DNA from: Alentia gelatinosa
Lineage: Eukaryota; Annelida; Polychaeta; Phyllodocida; Polynoidae
DNA length: 64,000 nt
Direction of reading: 5' to 3'
Assembly (NCBI GenBank): GCA_950022655.1
Contig: OX465591.1
Span: 49,280,478-49,344,477, forward strand
Shown one piece after another: positions 33,185 through 43,194 of the stretch; the stretch's first letter is position 1, and each line of letters begins with the position of its first letter. The position numbers and the translations under genes are program-made. The notes below the pieces were generated by a model. That model searched no databases and had not been told where the DNA came from. It saw nothing but the letters and a program-made list of their open reading frames with translations.

Positions 33185-33268
33185 ATGGCGACCAGTTCAG
33201 CCGAACGGCGGGCTCCGAATCACCATCTCAACGAGCGACGTGTGCGAGGGAGGCTTTTTCCCGCGTGA
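33185..33268 (+). CDS. Short ORF with a strong start context (27 codons, doubtful)
   Basis: CACAAGATGGCGACC combines a near-ideal start context (A/G at -3, G at +4) with a YY1-like AAGATGGCG motif often found at animal transcription starts. The frame begins MATSSAERRAPNHHLNE and stops at TGA. No family is recognised. It could be a uORF or first-exon start in non-repetitive sequence; chance cannot be excluded. Confidence 0.15.
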   Translation: MATSSAERRAPNHHLNERRVRGRLFPA

Positions 33269-33299
33269 ATTCTCATCCTCAGGCAGGGATGCCAGCTGG

Positions 33300-34000
33300 G
33301 GTGAGGAAAAAATCCTACATAGGGACTGAGGCCAGTCTATGTCTCACCTAAAACGCGCATGGTATACGGGGAATCCCCATCACTCTCCCAGCAGATCCTT
33401 GGATATAGACTGGCAGTATATGATATCTGGATATCTGCTCTGAGAGTGGGTTTATGTGTAGTTTTAAACTAAATGGGGAACTGTTGTAAGAAATCCATTT
33501 GGAATAGATTACTACACATTATCAGTTCTGTATTCTGCAAAATATCTACAAATTCATAAGGTGATTTCTTTTTACACTTGGTAAGGCCCCATAACTGTAT
33601 TCTCACATGACATATTTTGAGCCAATCAGATATCAGCCTAATGGTTTGCCCTTGTCCGTAGGAGGATTTCCTACAGAAATCCTACCATCCCACAGCTCTA
33701 GGCTCATAGGCTTTCTAACTGAGTGTGCTAGGGGTATCTGAATCAAAAATTTTGAAAGATGACAAAACAAGTTTATTTAAGATTTAGAAGAGATGGAGAT
33801 ATTGTTCTTAACACCTATACAGTTTCTTGAAGTTTGAAAGTTTGAAGAAAATGACATGGGTTTTACTATGTGAAAAGATACTTTTTAGAATTTCTATATA
33901 TTCTAATATAAAATTATCATAATATTGATCTATAAATAAAAAACTAGCACGGTGACCCCAAATTTTTAAGTTAGATATGTGTTCATAGCCTACGATTGGC
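33300..34000. other. AT-rich unique spacer
   Basis: A small hairpin (AGGATTTC/GAAATCCT near 33662-33683) is the only structure seen. Confidence 0.4.
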
Positions 34001-34008
34001 GGTTGCGC

Positions 34009-34098
34009 AGACTTGCTCAAGTCTTTTATTATGAACATTTATTAAATGATTAAACACAATCAGAATAAAGTTCATTGTAGTATGTATCCTTCTCTGTT
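34009..34098 (-). mobile_element. Helentron-like tail, minus strand (copy H4)
   Basis: The hairpin AGACTTGCTCAAGTCT at 34009-34024 is followed, read on the minus strand, by the usual tail, ending at GTATCCTTCTCTG. No minisatellite is present. It abuts a P1 tail fragment. Confidence 0.65.
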
Positions 34099-34099
34099 T

Positions 34100-34150
34100 G
34101 GCCCTTTATCCCACCCCTAGTAAAAAACTCCATAGGTTTAACATTGACTC
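34100..34150 (-). mobile_element. P1 tail fragment
   Basis: TTTATCCCACCCCTAGTAAA and CTCCATAGGTTTAACATTGA match the P1 end found at 55.27 and 47.98 kb. Confidence 0.5.
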
Positions 34151-34504
34151 AGTGTATTTGACTGAGCGTTGAATAAAGTGTTATTTATGCAACGAGGTAA
34201 ATACAAAAAATGGACCAATCATGGACAAGATAACTAAAGTAGATCCGGCAGTATTGATAAATGTGGCCATCCTCCGATGAGTGTCAACACGCTACTAACA
34301 TGGATAATTACCAAATTTTCTCTGTATATTATCAGTGAGTATTTGCGTATTTGCTGATATTGTTAAGTCATTAAAAAGGGGTAGGCACAATAGTAAACCG
34401 AACTCAGAGTTCGCCTGGTCAGTTTCATCTCACTCCAGCCAGGTCCCCGCAGACGACGACAAAAACCCCGACACGAGCCGATTCCGTGGAGAAATAAGCA
34501 TAAC

Positions 34505-34812
34505 CCCCCCCCCCCCCCCCAATACCCCATCACCATCAACCTCCCCATACCCCATCACCCTCAGCCCCCCTCCCCATACCCCATCACCCTCAGCCCCCAT
34601 ACCCCATTACCCTCACCCCCCATACCCCATCACCCTCAGACACCCCTCCCCATACCCCATCACCCTCACCCCCGTACCCCATCACCCTCAGACATCATCA
34701 CCATACCCCATCACCCTCAGACACCCCTCCCCATACCCCATCACCCTCACCCCAATACCCCATTACCCTCACCCCCCATACCCCATCACCCTCAGACACC
34801 CTCCCCATCTCC
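34505..34812. repeat. C-rich repeat (CCCCATACCCCATCACCCTC)n
   Basis: After a C-run, about 14 units of CCCCATACCCCATCACCCTC with variants. The plus strand is almost free of G, so it is a homopyrimidine tract prone to triplex or i-motif structure. The plus frame is low complexity. Confidence 0.9.
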
Positions 34813-34975
34813 CTCCTCAGTCTCAGTATGTGCCCGGGTCGCCCACCCAGACACACACCATTCCACACGTACGTCTTCCCACAACCCCGAAATGCGGGCA
34901 GATATCAACGCATAAATCACACCTACATTACATCTCCATCTGTGACCCCCGCATCCCCCGCCCCCCCCCCCCCCC

Positions 34976-35045
34976 GGCCGGGTTGAGGGGTCGGGCAGAA
35001 CGCGGCCGGGTTGAGGGGTCGGGCAGAACGCGGCCGGGTTGAGCC
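34976..35045. repeat. 28-bp repeat (GGCCGGGTTGAGGGGTCGGG), 2.5 copies
   Basis: A short GC-rich tandem repeat between a C-run and a G-tract. Confidence 0.85.
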
Positions 35046-35087
35046 CGGTTCACGACGCACGCGCACTGAGCAGGACGCGGGAGACGC

Positions 35088-35163
35088 GGGGGGGGGGGGG
35101 GGGGAGAGGGGGGAGGGGGGAGGGGGGAGGGGGCGGTCAGAACTCACCTCCCCCCCCCCCCCA
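35088..35163. repeat. G-tract facing a C-run (G-quadruplex or hairpin-prone)
   Basis: A 17-base G-run and GGGGGGA repeats (35088-35133) are followed 15 bases later by a 15-base C-run. They can pair as a hairpin or form a G-quadruplex. Confidence 0.85.
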
Positions 35164-35621
35164 CCCAACCCAGCCGCCAGACGGCACCACCATATGCTCA
35201 CAGCCTCGTTCTCAGTGCGTCTGACCCAACCGGAAGTAGAAACTCAGAGGTCAGCTCCTCCCAGGGCCATGTGAAGGTCAAGGTCAGATAGGGGGCTGGG
35301 GTCGTAGGCGGAAGTGCGTGGTGTGTGTGGGGGGGGGGGAGGGGGGGTTGATATGGTCTCAGTTTGATAACTGAACGACGCCGTTTGATACGGATAATAA
35401 TATCCACCTGTGGAATGCGTTCTGGTCGAGGTGCACGACTCCACAAACCCTTCTGACGTGTCACTAAATCACCTTCACTCAATCACTCCAGGGGCCTGTT
35501 CAATAATTTTTGCCTGTGAAAGGACAATGTACGAAGAGCCCTCCTACGAGGGTTATCCTTTAATAACGTCTAAGCGTTTACAGTTAAGACTACGCTACCT
35601 GACCAAAGGTCGTCCTCCATA

Positions 35622-35788
35622 AGTGTTGAATAAAGTTGACCCAAATCATCCCTGGTTCTCGTTGGTGTATGGAAAAGGGTCTTCATGAACGAGCCTAGAT
35701 TATTTAATCTAGGGTCCTACATGAAGACCTCTTTCTGAACCCTAACGAGACCCAGGGACGATGTGGGTCAACTTTATTCAACACTTTA
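35622..35788. mobile_element. Fold-back copy of the GGCCTGTTTAATAATCTA family (arms ~80 nt)
   Basis: GTTGAATAAAGTTGACCCAA ... GGGTCTTCATGAACGAGCCT pairs with AAGACCTCTTTCTGAACC ... GGGTCAACTTTATTCAACAC around AGATTATTTAATCT. The left arm contains the unit later amplified at 41.9 kb. A half-copy lies at 61.92-62.02 kb. Confidence 0.7.
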
Positions 35789-35859
35789 GTTGAATAAAGA
35801 CAGTCTTAGCGAACGAGCTTGAATATTATCAAACGATAACCCTACGAGATCTCCTTGTA

Positions 35860-36078
35860 CCTGGACTGGCTCCAGTCCCTGCATCCTATGGCTACCCTCC
35901 TCGCGGGGATACAGGAGACTGGCTCCAGTCCCTGCATACTATGGCTACCCTCCTCACTGGGACACAGGAGACTGGCTCCAGTCCCTGCATCCTGTGGCTA
36001 CCCTCCTCACTGGGATACAGGAGACTGGCTCCAGTCCCTGCACCCTATGGCTACCCTCCTCGCTGGGATACAGAGAAG
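35860..36078 (+). mobile_element. Helentron-like minisatellite without tail (copy H5), joined to a P2 half-hairpin
   Basis: Four minisatellite units run into GAGAAGGATACTTATATA and then directly into P2 sequence. The usual tail and terminal hairpin are missing, so the element is truncated at the junction. Confidence 0.6.
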
Positions 36079-36084
36079 GATACT

Positions 36085-36200
36085 TATATAGAACGTCCTG
36101 ACCATGCTGTACATGCTACAATACGAGATGGGGAATTGTTGCTTTTTACTGAACGAGGCCCCAGGCATGGTAGTCCGTTCAATATTTATCATATACCCAA
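36085..36200 (+). mobile_element. P2 half-hairpin fragment
   Basis: ATAGAACGTCCTGACCATGC, GTACATGCTACA and ACTGAACGAGGCC match the P2 arm at 54.69 kb. The opposite arm is missing. Confidence 0.6.
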
Positions 36201-36289
36201 AAGTAATCAAATCTTACCATATATTGGCATAGAAGACATATATGTGAAAGCCCACACAATGCTGAGGTTTAAACGTGTTCAGTATAAAG

Positions 36290-37020
36290 ACCCCGCACCC
36301 ACCAACGCCGACACGAGCCGACGCGAGCCGATACAAAATTACCATATCGTAGCGCGTCGGCTCGCGTCGGCTCGCGTCGGCTCGCGTCGGGGCGCGTCGG
36401 GGCGCGTCGTAACGTGTTGGGAGGGTGCATGAAGAAGGTGCCATGGTCCCGATACACCCCGATATAGCTCACGATGCAACTAGTGTAACCAACCATATTT
36501 CCATTATAATTCCAAATATAATGCATATTTAAGATTGATATTTTATCTGAAAATACAAACGATATTATATGATATGTCATAATAATATCTAATGAAAAAA
36601 ACCAGTTCCAAGTTAAAGTATAAATTGATCGATTTGAGACCCTTATCTTTTCTCAAATTTCACCATTTTTGCAAAGCGGCATAACCACTATATATTCTAG
36701 GTATTCTGAAAATTTGATAATTTTTCATCGATTATTTCATATGATTTCCCGTTTAAAGTCTCATCTATACATACCGACGCGCACCGACGCGGCCCGACGC
36801 GCTACGACAATCGATACATGTTCGATTGTCGTAGACCCTCTACGATATGTTTTTTTTACCGTAGCGCGTCGGTTCGCGTCGTAGCGCGTCGTAGCGCATC
36901 GGTAGCGTTATCGTAGAAACCTGACCAACTGCCCCGATAAGCTCTACGATATGGATTTTGTATCGGGAAGGCAATATCGGTGCGCGTCGGTTCGTGTCGG
37001 GAGCTTGGTGGACACCCCCT
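36290..37020. mobile_element. TIR-type element(s) with subterminal CGACGCGNNC decamers
   Basis: Left: CACCAACGCCGACACGAGCC and GATACAAAATTACCATATCG. Right: the inverse, ending GGTGGACACCCCCT. Clusters of GCGCGTCGG / CCGACGCGC decamers lie at 36306-36412, 36775-36812 and 36860-36902. Subterminal repeats of this kind commonly bind transposase. It may be two adjacent MITEs (36295-36430 and 36770-37019). No ORF. Confidence 0.5.
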
Positions 37021-37104
37021 CTACAGTGTTCTGCACAGGGTTCAGTACACAATTTATACTGCACAAGGAGCAGCAGTATGTAATTATCAAATATACTGCA
37101 TGGG

Positions 37105-37188
37105 TATATAATAAATACTATAATGAACTTTATTCTGATTGTGTTTGTTCATTTGATGAATGTTCAGAATCAAAGACTTGAGCAAGTC
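37105..37188 (+). mobile_element. Helentron-like tail (copy H6)
   Basis: AATACTATAATGAACTTTAT then the hairpin AGACTTGAGCAAGTCT at 37173-37188. No minisatellite. Confidence 0.6.
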
Positions 37189-37329
37189 TACCTTATACTA
37201 TCGTTGACATTATTAAACAGGCCCCTGTTCCCGAGTCACAAGTCCTGAACCTACTTTAGAAGCGACGTCTCAGAAGTCTGGTCCCATCCTGTTCTACCTC
37301 ACCTCACAGGCTTCACGTTAGTAAATCAC

Positions 37330-37500
37330 ACTCTGAAGGCAGTGCGCCCAATACTCAACGGCTAATTGGATGATTTATTTTATCAGTTAATTATGTTATC
37401 CAGGGTGAGATAAATTCGGAACCCACTCGATGAAAATAACTTCCGCACTTCACTGAGTTTGACCGCGGAGTAATTCATGAAGCGGGTTGTCTACTGCAAA
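37330..37500 (-). mobile_element. P1-related fragment with degraded hairpin (copy G)
   Basis: AGTGCGCCCAATACTCAACG GCTAATTG and GGGTGAGATAAATTC, CACTCGATGAAAATAACTTC match the copy at 54.1-54.3 kb. Confidence 0.45.
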
Positions 37501-37754
37501 CGACGACTTTGTCCAAAACTTGTTGGTTTCTTCTTTAGTATTCAACAGTCAGTACTCCACTGACTGTCGAGTAAGGGGTGGGGCTAACCTGAAGAGCACT
37601 TAACCCGGCGACCTATTTGTAAGTTTTTCGCATCGTAAAAGCCGACAAAACCCGAGATAAACCGAGAAACCCCGATGCGGACTGGTTCCCGCGCCCGGCG
37701 ATCAATCTGAGAAAAGCTGGCCTCGTTTTGACGTCCGTCAAGCGCGGAGAGTTC

Positions 37755-38125
37755 TGGGTGTTGAGTTATCTCACAAAGTTCACGTCACGTGAATTATCTC
37801 ACAAAGTTAACATCATGCGAAATATCTCACAAAGTTCACGTCACGTGAATTATCTCACAAAGTTCACGTCACGTTCACGTCACGTGAATTATCTCACAAA
37901 GTTCACTCCAAGTTCTCAGCACATGAATTATCTCACAAAGCTCACGTCACGTGAATTATCTCACAAAGTTCACGTCAAGTTCTCAGCACGTGAATTATCT
38001 CACAAAGTTCACGTCACTTTCTCGGGATGTGAATTATCTCACAAAGTTTACGTCACTTTCTCGGGATGTGAATTATCTCACAAAGTTCACGTCACGTGAA
38101 TTATCTCACAAAAGTTCACGTCACG
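37755..38125. repeat. 28-40 bp tandem repeat (GAATTATCTCACAAAGTTCA)n
   Basis: GTGAATTATCTCACAAAGTT then CACGTCA, with TTCTCAGCA or TTCTCGGGA inserts giving longer units. About 11 copies. CACGTCACGTGA puts E-box/CRE-like words in many units. Confidence 0.9.
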
Positions 38126-38359
38126 TTCTGTGGGACGCTGACCATGTGACACCATGTGACACCACGTGACACGGTGACACGTGACCTACCCGGAACGCTG
38201 CTTCCGGTAAGGAGTCTTCCCGACATTCCTCTCGAACTCAGGGTCCGGGCGGCGACCTCCGTAAATCGGACCTCTGTTACAACACCCCCCCCCCCCTCCC
38301 CCGTCTAAATAGAGTCACATGACCGGTGACGTCACCCCTCCACCCTCACAGCCGACTTA

Positions 38360-38556
38360 AGGCTCGTTTCCATTGGCCGACGAAAAACGGTGTAGATTTT
38401 GTTAGTGCTCCTAAAAGCCCATTTCCATTTTGCGTCAGCAGTGCTAAAGGTCCGTCGGTAGTTTTTGACTGTAGATCGGTGACGACCGATGGAAATAGGC
38501 TTTTAGGAGAACTCAAATAATCTACACCGTGTTCGTCGGCCGATGGAAACTGGCCT
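38360..38556. mobile_element. PIF/Harbinger-like MITE with TTA target duplication
   Basis: TTA (38357-38359) precedes AGGCTCGTTTCCATTGGCCG and TTA (38557-38559) follows the inverse GGCCGATGGAAACTGGCCT. TIRs extend about 60 bp (ACGGTGTAGATT, CTCCTAAAAGCC). A 3-bp TTA/TWA duplication is typical of PIF/Harbinger. Confidence 0.75.
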
Positions 38557-38579
38557 TTAGTCTTTAGTCCTCGCTGGAG

Positions 38580-39025
38580 CATTCAAGATGGGTTGGTTTT
38601 CTCGGGGATGAATTGGGTCGGAGGCTTTTTAGAAAATAGGTCTGCAATTAGAGTTAGGGCAATTATATTCAAATTGGCCGATCTTTAGTGCAGATTTTTC
38701 GCCCTTGCATCACCCTCCCCTTATTTGCATATTTGATGGAGTGGCTCATAAAAAATCGCCGATTATTTTGCAGAAAAGTGAAAAAGCACCTCATGTCTGT
38801 GCAGATTTCATCCTACCCCGGCAACATCATAATATGAACTAACCGTGCCATATACCTCTTAGATATGAACCTCATATTTCAGTATCATAATCTAAGTCGA
38901 TCTTATTCTATATCTTAAACTCATGTCCCTTATATTGTATGATTAACACATAGGCCTACATGTCTCTTATATCTCAGTATTATAATAAGAGTACAGCATT
39001 TTCTATATCTAATATACATATCCCT
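38580..39025. other. AT-rich spacer with faint ~60-bp periodicity
   Basis: ATATCTCAGTATTATAATAA and CATATTTCAGTATCATAATC, each preceded by CCTTATAT or CTCTTATAT, hint at an old repeat. No gene is seen. Confidence 0.35.
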
Positions 39026-39026
39026 T

Positions 39027-39270
39027 ATATGACGTCACAACATGGCGGCGTCATATACCCACAATGCCGTGCGACTACCGGAAACATGTTAAAGCTTCAC
39101 AAATAAGTGCAATAACAATGTGAGCGATAATGAAGGTAAAAAGCACACCTCAGCCGCGTTGCCGTAGGTGATGTGACCTGGTGACGTGATCCGGTGACGT
39201 GTCATGGTGACGTGTCATGGTGACGTGACCACGTGACTCGGTGACGTGACCTTGTGACGTGAGGGACGCT
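39027..39270 (+). promoter_or_regulatory. Promoter-like cluster: CRE, YY1-like, ETS-like motifs and TGACGTG repeats
   Basis: TGACGTCA (consensus CRE) at about 39030, CAACATGGCGGCGTC (YY1-like) and ACTACCGGAAAC (ETS-like) lie within 60 bp. About 100 bp on, GGTGACGTG occurs at least six times in tandem (39180-39265) plus CACGTG. No downstream exon is identified; the call is motif-based. Confidence 0.35.
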
Positions 39271-39278
39271 ACACTTTA

Positions 39279-39563
39279 AGGCCCATTCTCACTTGGCGAT
39301 TCCTGTCCCTGAGAATACTGCCGCACAGTGACTATGCCCTGATATATTTTTTTAATGTTTGAAATTGAACCGCAAGAGTCTGGTGCCCTTTTTAGAGGGA
39401 ATCCAGTCACCGTCTCAAGCCCGAACAACAGGGGGTAGGGCAACGGTCGCCGACGATTTTGCCATTTTGTATTCCCACTTGACGACTCAGCAAATTCCTA
39501 GACATTCTGGCCAATAGTCGTCGACGGGTGCCCTCTGGATGCTCGCCGAGTGGGAACCGGGTT
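39279..39563. mobile_element. PIF/Harbinger-like MITE (second family)
   Basis: TTA precedes AGGCCCATTCTCACTTGGCG. The right end CGCCGAGTGGGAACCGGGTT is its imperfect inverse, followed by TGA. An inner hairpin (TTCCCACTTGACGA against TCGCCGAGTGGGAA) repeats the same motif. Confidence 0.5.
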
Positions 39564-39570
39564 TGAGCCT

Positions 39571-39937
39571 GATGCCCATCTACCGATTAAGGGTTGAACG
39601 ATTAGTTTGCAAATCGTATAGAAGTCGGTGAACTTGTCGCAGACAAATGACGTAACCCTTCGCTCGACCGGCGGACATCGAGGAGAGGGGGTGGTGGGTA
39701 TTAGTCCTAAGCAAATCAGTCTACACTTACCGATTTTGGAACATGAAAACCACATCTTGTCAGTGACAAAAGGTCAACTGAAGGAGGTGGTTCACTAATC
39801 GGTGGCTCACCCTTGCCTAGCTGTCCTACATCTACCAACTACGGCGGACTCTGTTAGGATGCCTTGGCTGAGAGAAATTACAGTCCGTTTGTCGCCGACA
39901 AAGGTACATGAATGTCCCGAAATCGGTAGATGGGCAT
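39571..39937. mobile_element. MITE with 17-bp perfect inverted ends
   Basis: ATGCCCATCTACCGATT at 39571-39587 is exactly inverted at 39921-39937. Internal ACTTACCGATTTTGG/ACTAATCGGT suggest more inverted structure. No ORF. Confidence 0.55.
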
Positions 39938-39944
39938 TGGACTT

Positions 39945-40522
39945 AAAATGGGATTCACACGGTGGGATTCACGTACCTCACAGGCCGTTTGTCTGAGACA
40001 AATCCTGTTGAGATTTGGTACTGGAACACAATCTCCCCGTGTGAATTACAGGGTTTCATTTTGCTGGGACAACTTTTTTTCCCTTTCAATTGTCAGCGAC
40101 AATCACCCTTGACAAGGAACAGAATCTCATGAGACCTTGAATTCAAACAGATTTAACATTTAGAGGGGCATTTTAGTGAGAAAAATGTATTTCACACATT
40201 CTCCTCAGATTTGTGAGTCTCAGTGGTCCCAAATTACACCTATTCGCACGGGGAAGTGCCCTAAGTTGGCGACTGTGTACCCTGTGTACCCCGTGTACCC
40301 TGTGTACCCTGTGTACCCTATGTAGGGTTGTAGGTGTGAGATTATGTATCTGTTAAGTCTTCCCATGTGAATTGAATCCGCCATGTTACCCTGAGACTGT
40401 AGAACACCCCAATCTGTGAAACTTTGTCCCCAGCAGGAGATAGTAGCCGACTGGTGCAAAGGTGTGAAATACACCAGTCTCAGGTCCATTTATCCCATCG
40501 TGTAAATCCCACTTCAGGAGAA
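39945..40522. mobile_element. Inverted-end element related to the 71-bp array at 51 kb
   Basis: AAATGGGATTCACACGGTGG (left) and CCCATCGTGTAAATCCCACTT (right) are inverse. Inside, ACCTCACAGGCCGTTTGTCT, GAGACAAATCCTG and AAGGAACAGAATCTCATGAG are words found once here and repeated at 50.8-52.0 kb. A small (CCCTGTGTA)n run is at 40278-40320. Confidence 0.55.
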
Positions 40523-40584
40523 GACGCTACGGGAAGACTGTGAGAGATAACAGATCCTGGAGTGGGCCTGAGACTGTCTCCTTC

Positions 40585-40808
40585 CTACAGTCTCACACGG
40601 CCACCTCCCCCGCCACGCCCCGCCCCTACCGGCAGCACGCCGCACTACACGCAAACAAGATGGCGGTTAAAACACCTGTGTGCTCATTGGTCAGGTCCGC
40701 CGGGTCGTGGGTGAGACGTGGTAAAAAGTCCGTCTTGAAACAGGCAGAAAGTAGGTTGAGCTTATCTTTCAAGGTTCAAGTAGGACCGTGTCCTATAGTC
40801 TGTGTCAG
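40585..40808 (+). CDS. Candidate first coding exon ending at a consensus splice donor
   Basis: GC-rich sequence (CGCCCCGCCCCTACC) leads to AACAAGATGGCGG, which has a strong start context and YY1-like motif. The frame from ATG 40660 reads MAVKTPVCSLVRSAGSWV and continues to 40808, where TGTGTCAG meets GTAAGT, a perfect donor; the TAA inside the donor closes the frame. An upstream in-frame ATG is at 40540, and CATTGGTCAG is an inverted CCAAT box. No family is recognised and no second exon was found. Confidence 0.25.
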
Positions 40809-41056
40809 GTAAGTTGGACCGTTAGGAGCGTGTTCTATACTCCGTGTCAGGTAAGTTGGACCGTTAGGAGCGTGTCCTATAGTCTGTGTCAGGTAAGTTA
40901 GACCGTTAGGAGTAGGCTTACTATACTGTGTGTCAGGCAAGTTGGACCGTTAGGACCGTGTTCTATAGTCTGTGTCAGGTAAGTTGGACCGTTAGGACCG
41001 TGTCTGTTAGGAGCATGTTCTATTTTATTCCGTGTCAGGAAAGTTGGATCTTTAGG
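40790..41056 (+). repeat. 42-bp tandem repeat carrying a perfect 5' splice site in most units
   Basis: CTATAGTCTGTGTCAGGTAA, GTTGGACCGTTAGGAGCGTG. CAGGTAAGT occurs with its GT at 40809, 40851, 40893 and 40979; variant GCAAGT at 40937 and GAAAGT at 41039. An isolated further copy lies at about 41343-41390 (GT 41364). Confidence 0.85.
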
Positions 41057-41059
41057 GGT

Positions 41060-41400
41060 CGGCATACTAGAGGTCACAGAGTGATTGCTAGTTCTGCCAT
41101 CATCCACCAGAAAATTGTAAGATAGTGCCACTGTAGTCATGTCGGGGGGGGGGGGGGGGGGTCAACCAATGTTATCAGTTGTTCTATCTATAGATACGTG
41201 TAAAATTGAGACAAGGGTAAAATTCCTCTATGGCAAGCCTCAAAAATACTTTTGATAAAATCCATTGTAATTGCTGGTGTTTTGGATGGCGTCGGGTGGG
41301 GGGGGGGGGGGGTTATGGCCGTCTTCATGGCACAATAGCTATGTGCTCTATACTCTGTGTCAGGTAAGTTGGACAGGTAGGAGCGGACATACTATATTTT
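41060..41400. other. Spacer with two G-runs
   Basis: G-runs at about 41143-41161 and 41297-41313, and the isolated donor-bearing unit at 41343-41390. No gene is seen. Confidence 0.5.
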
Positions 41401-41404
41401 TTTC

Positions 41405-41925
41405 GGTTTTTTTAAGTTGTTTTTTTTTAACCTTTTTGGATTTTGCAAAGTTTGTCAACCCTTTTGGTAATACAGTGAAACTGATTTCGGGTGACTGCAT
41501 TCCGGAGTTTCGATGTAAGTGAAGCTACAACACTCTGTGGTCACCCGGGGACCTACAGCCGACTGTCAGTGTAGTCACCATGGCTTCCACTCTGATATCT
41601 GCTGCTATTCATTGAATTTAACCTCCTTCCCAGGTGTGCGTCTCGGCTTTCTCCGGGTGACGACCCAACCGCGACGGCCGGGACTGGTTTCCGGGTAGGT
41701 GGACGGTGTTTTGTGTTACATCCCAACATTCCGATCTGTTACAAAGACTCGCTGGAACCATATCGTACCCCGAAACATCCATGTATCGACACGCCAGGAA
41801 AACGGGGGAGGCCTGCCACCACGACCCGAACACAGCCAGCTGACAACGACACTCTACGATCCGTCTACGATACTCCTACGACCCCTCTACGATACCTCTA
41901 TGACCTTCTACGACCCCCTCGACCA
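41405..41925. other. Unique spacer with short CTACGA repeats at its 3' end
   Basis: CTCTACGATCCGTCTACGAT and related ~12-bp words at 41850-41925 lead into the 54-bp array. The plus frame through it is not conserved-looking. Confidence 0.4.
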
Positions 41926-41929
41926 CTCC

Positions 41930-43005
41930 AGATTATCAAACAGTCTCTATGGCCTACAGAAAAAGGCCTATATGTACGGTCTTAGATTATCAAACAGTCT
42001 CTATGGCCTACAGAAAAGGGCCTATATGTATGAGCCTAGATTATCAAACAGTCTCTATGGCCTACAGAAAAGGGCCTATATGTACGAGCCTAGATTATCA
42101 AACAGTCTCTATGGCCTACAGAAAACGGCCTATATGTACGAGCCCAGATTATCAAACAGTCTCTATGGCCAACAGATAAGGGCCTATAAGAACGAGCCTA
42201 GATTATCAAACAGTCTCTATGGCCTACAGAAAAGGGTCTTCATGTACGAGCCTAGATTATCAAACAGTCTCTATGGCCTACAGAAAAGGGTCTTCATGTA
42301 GGCGCCTAGATCATCAAACAGTCTCTATGGCCTACAGAAAAGGGTTTTCATGTAGGCGCCTAGATTATCAACAGTCTCTATGGCCTACAGAAAAGGGTCT
42401 TCATGTATGAGCCTAGATTATCAAACAGTCTCTATAGCCTACAGAAAAGGGCCTATATGTACGAGCCTAGATTATCAAACAGTCTCTATGGCCTACAGAC
42501 AAGGGTCTTCATGTATGAGCCTAGATTATCAAACAGTCTCTATAGCCTACAGAAAAGGGCCTATATGTACGAGCCTAGATTATCAAACAGTCTCTATGGC
42601 CTACAGAAAACGGCCTATATGTACGAGCCTAGATTATTAAACAGTCTCTATGGCCTACAGAAAACGGCCTATATGTACGAGCCTAGATTATCAAACAGTC
42701 TCTATGGCCTACAGAAAACGGCCTATATGTACGAGCCTAGATTATCAAACAGTCTCTATAGCCTACAGAAAAGGGCCTATATGTACGAGCCTAGATTATC
42801 AAACAGTCTCTATGGCCTACAGAAAACGGCCTATATGTACGAGCCTAGATTATCAAACAGTCTCTATAGCCTACAGAAAAGGGCCTATATGTACGAGCCT
42901 AGATTATCAAACAGTCTCTATAGCCTACAGAAAACGGCCTATATGTACGAGCCTAGATTATCAAACAGTCTCTATGGCCTACAGAAAAGTACCTATAAGT
43001 AGATT
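41930..43005. repeat. 54-bp minisatellite, about 20 copies, derived from a dispersed element terminus
   Basis: GAGCCTAGATTATCAAACAG, TCTCTATGGCCTACAGAAAA, CGGCCTATATGTAC. The same 54 bases occur once, inverted, at 61.93-61.98 kb within the GGCCTGTTTAATAATCTA family. Since 54 is 18 codons, plus-strand frames of 199-200 codons stay open with an 18-residue period (RLSNSLYGLQKRAYMYEP). Variants GGGTCTTCATG and GCGCCTAG cluster in the middle units. Confidence 0.93.
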
Positions 43006-43194
43006 ATTAAAGTTCCATGTTGTTGGTGTGGCTGTGTTGCGGACGAGTCCCACAGACCTCCCGTCACTGGGTCTCCCCTGACAGGGTCCTGAGTGGAGCA
43101 CGTCACGGTACAATAACTCCACCTACCTCCAGAGACTCGCCACTTACCCCAGTCATTCATTCATCTTTGCACCCAGAGTATACACGTATACGTA

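Noticed and set aside
41699..43081. 200-codon frames with an 18-residue repeat
   Set aside because: They equal the 54-bp array derived from a transposon terminus; two frames are open in parallel.
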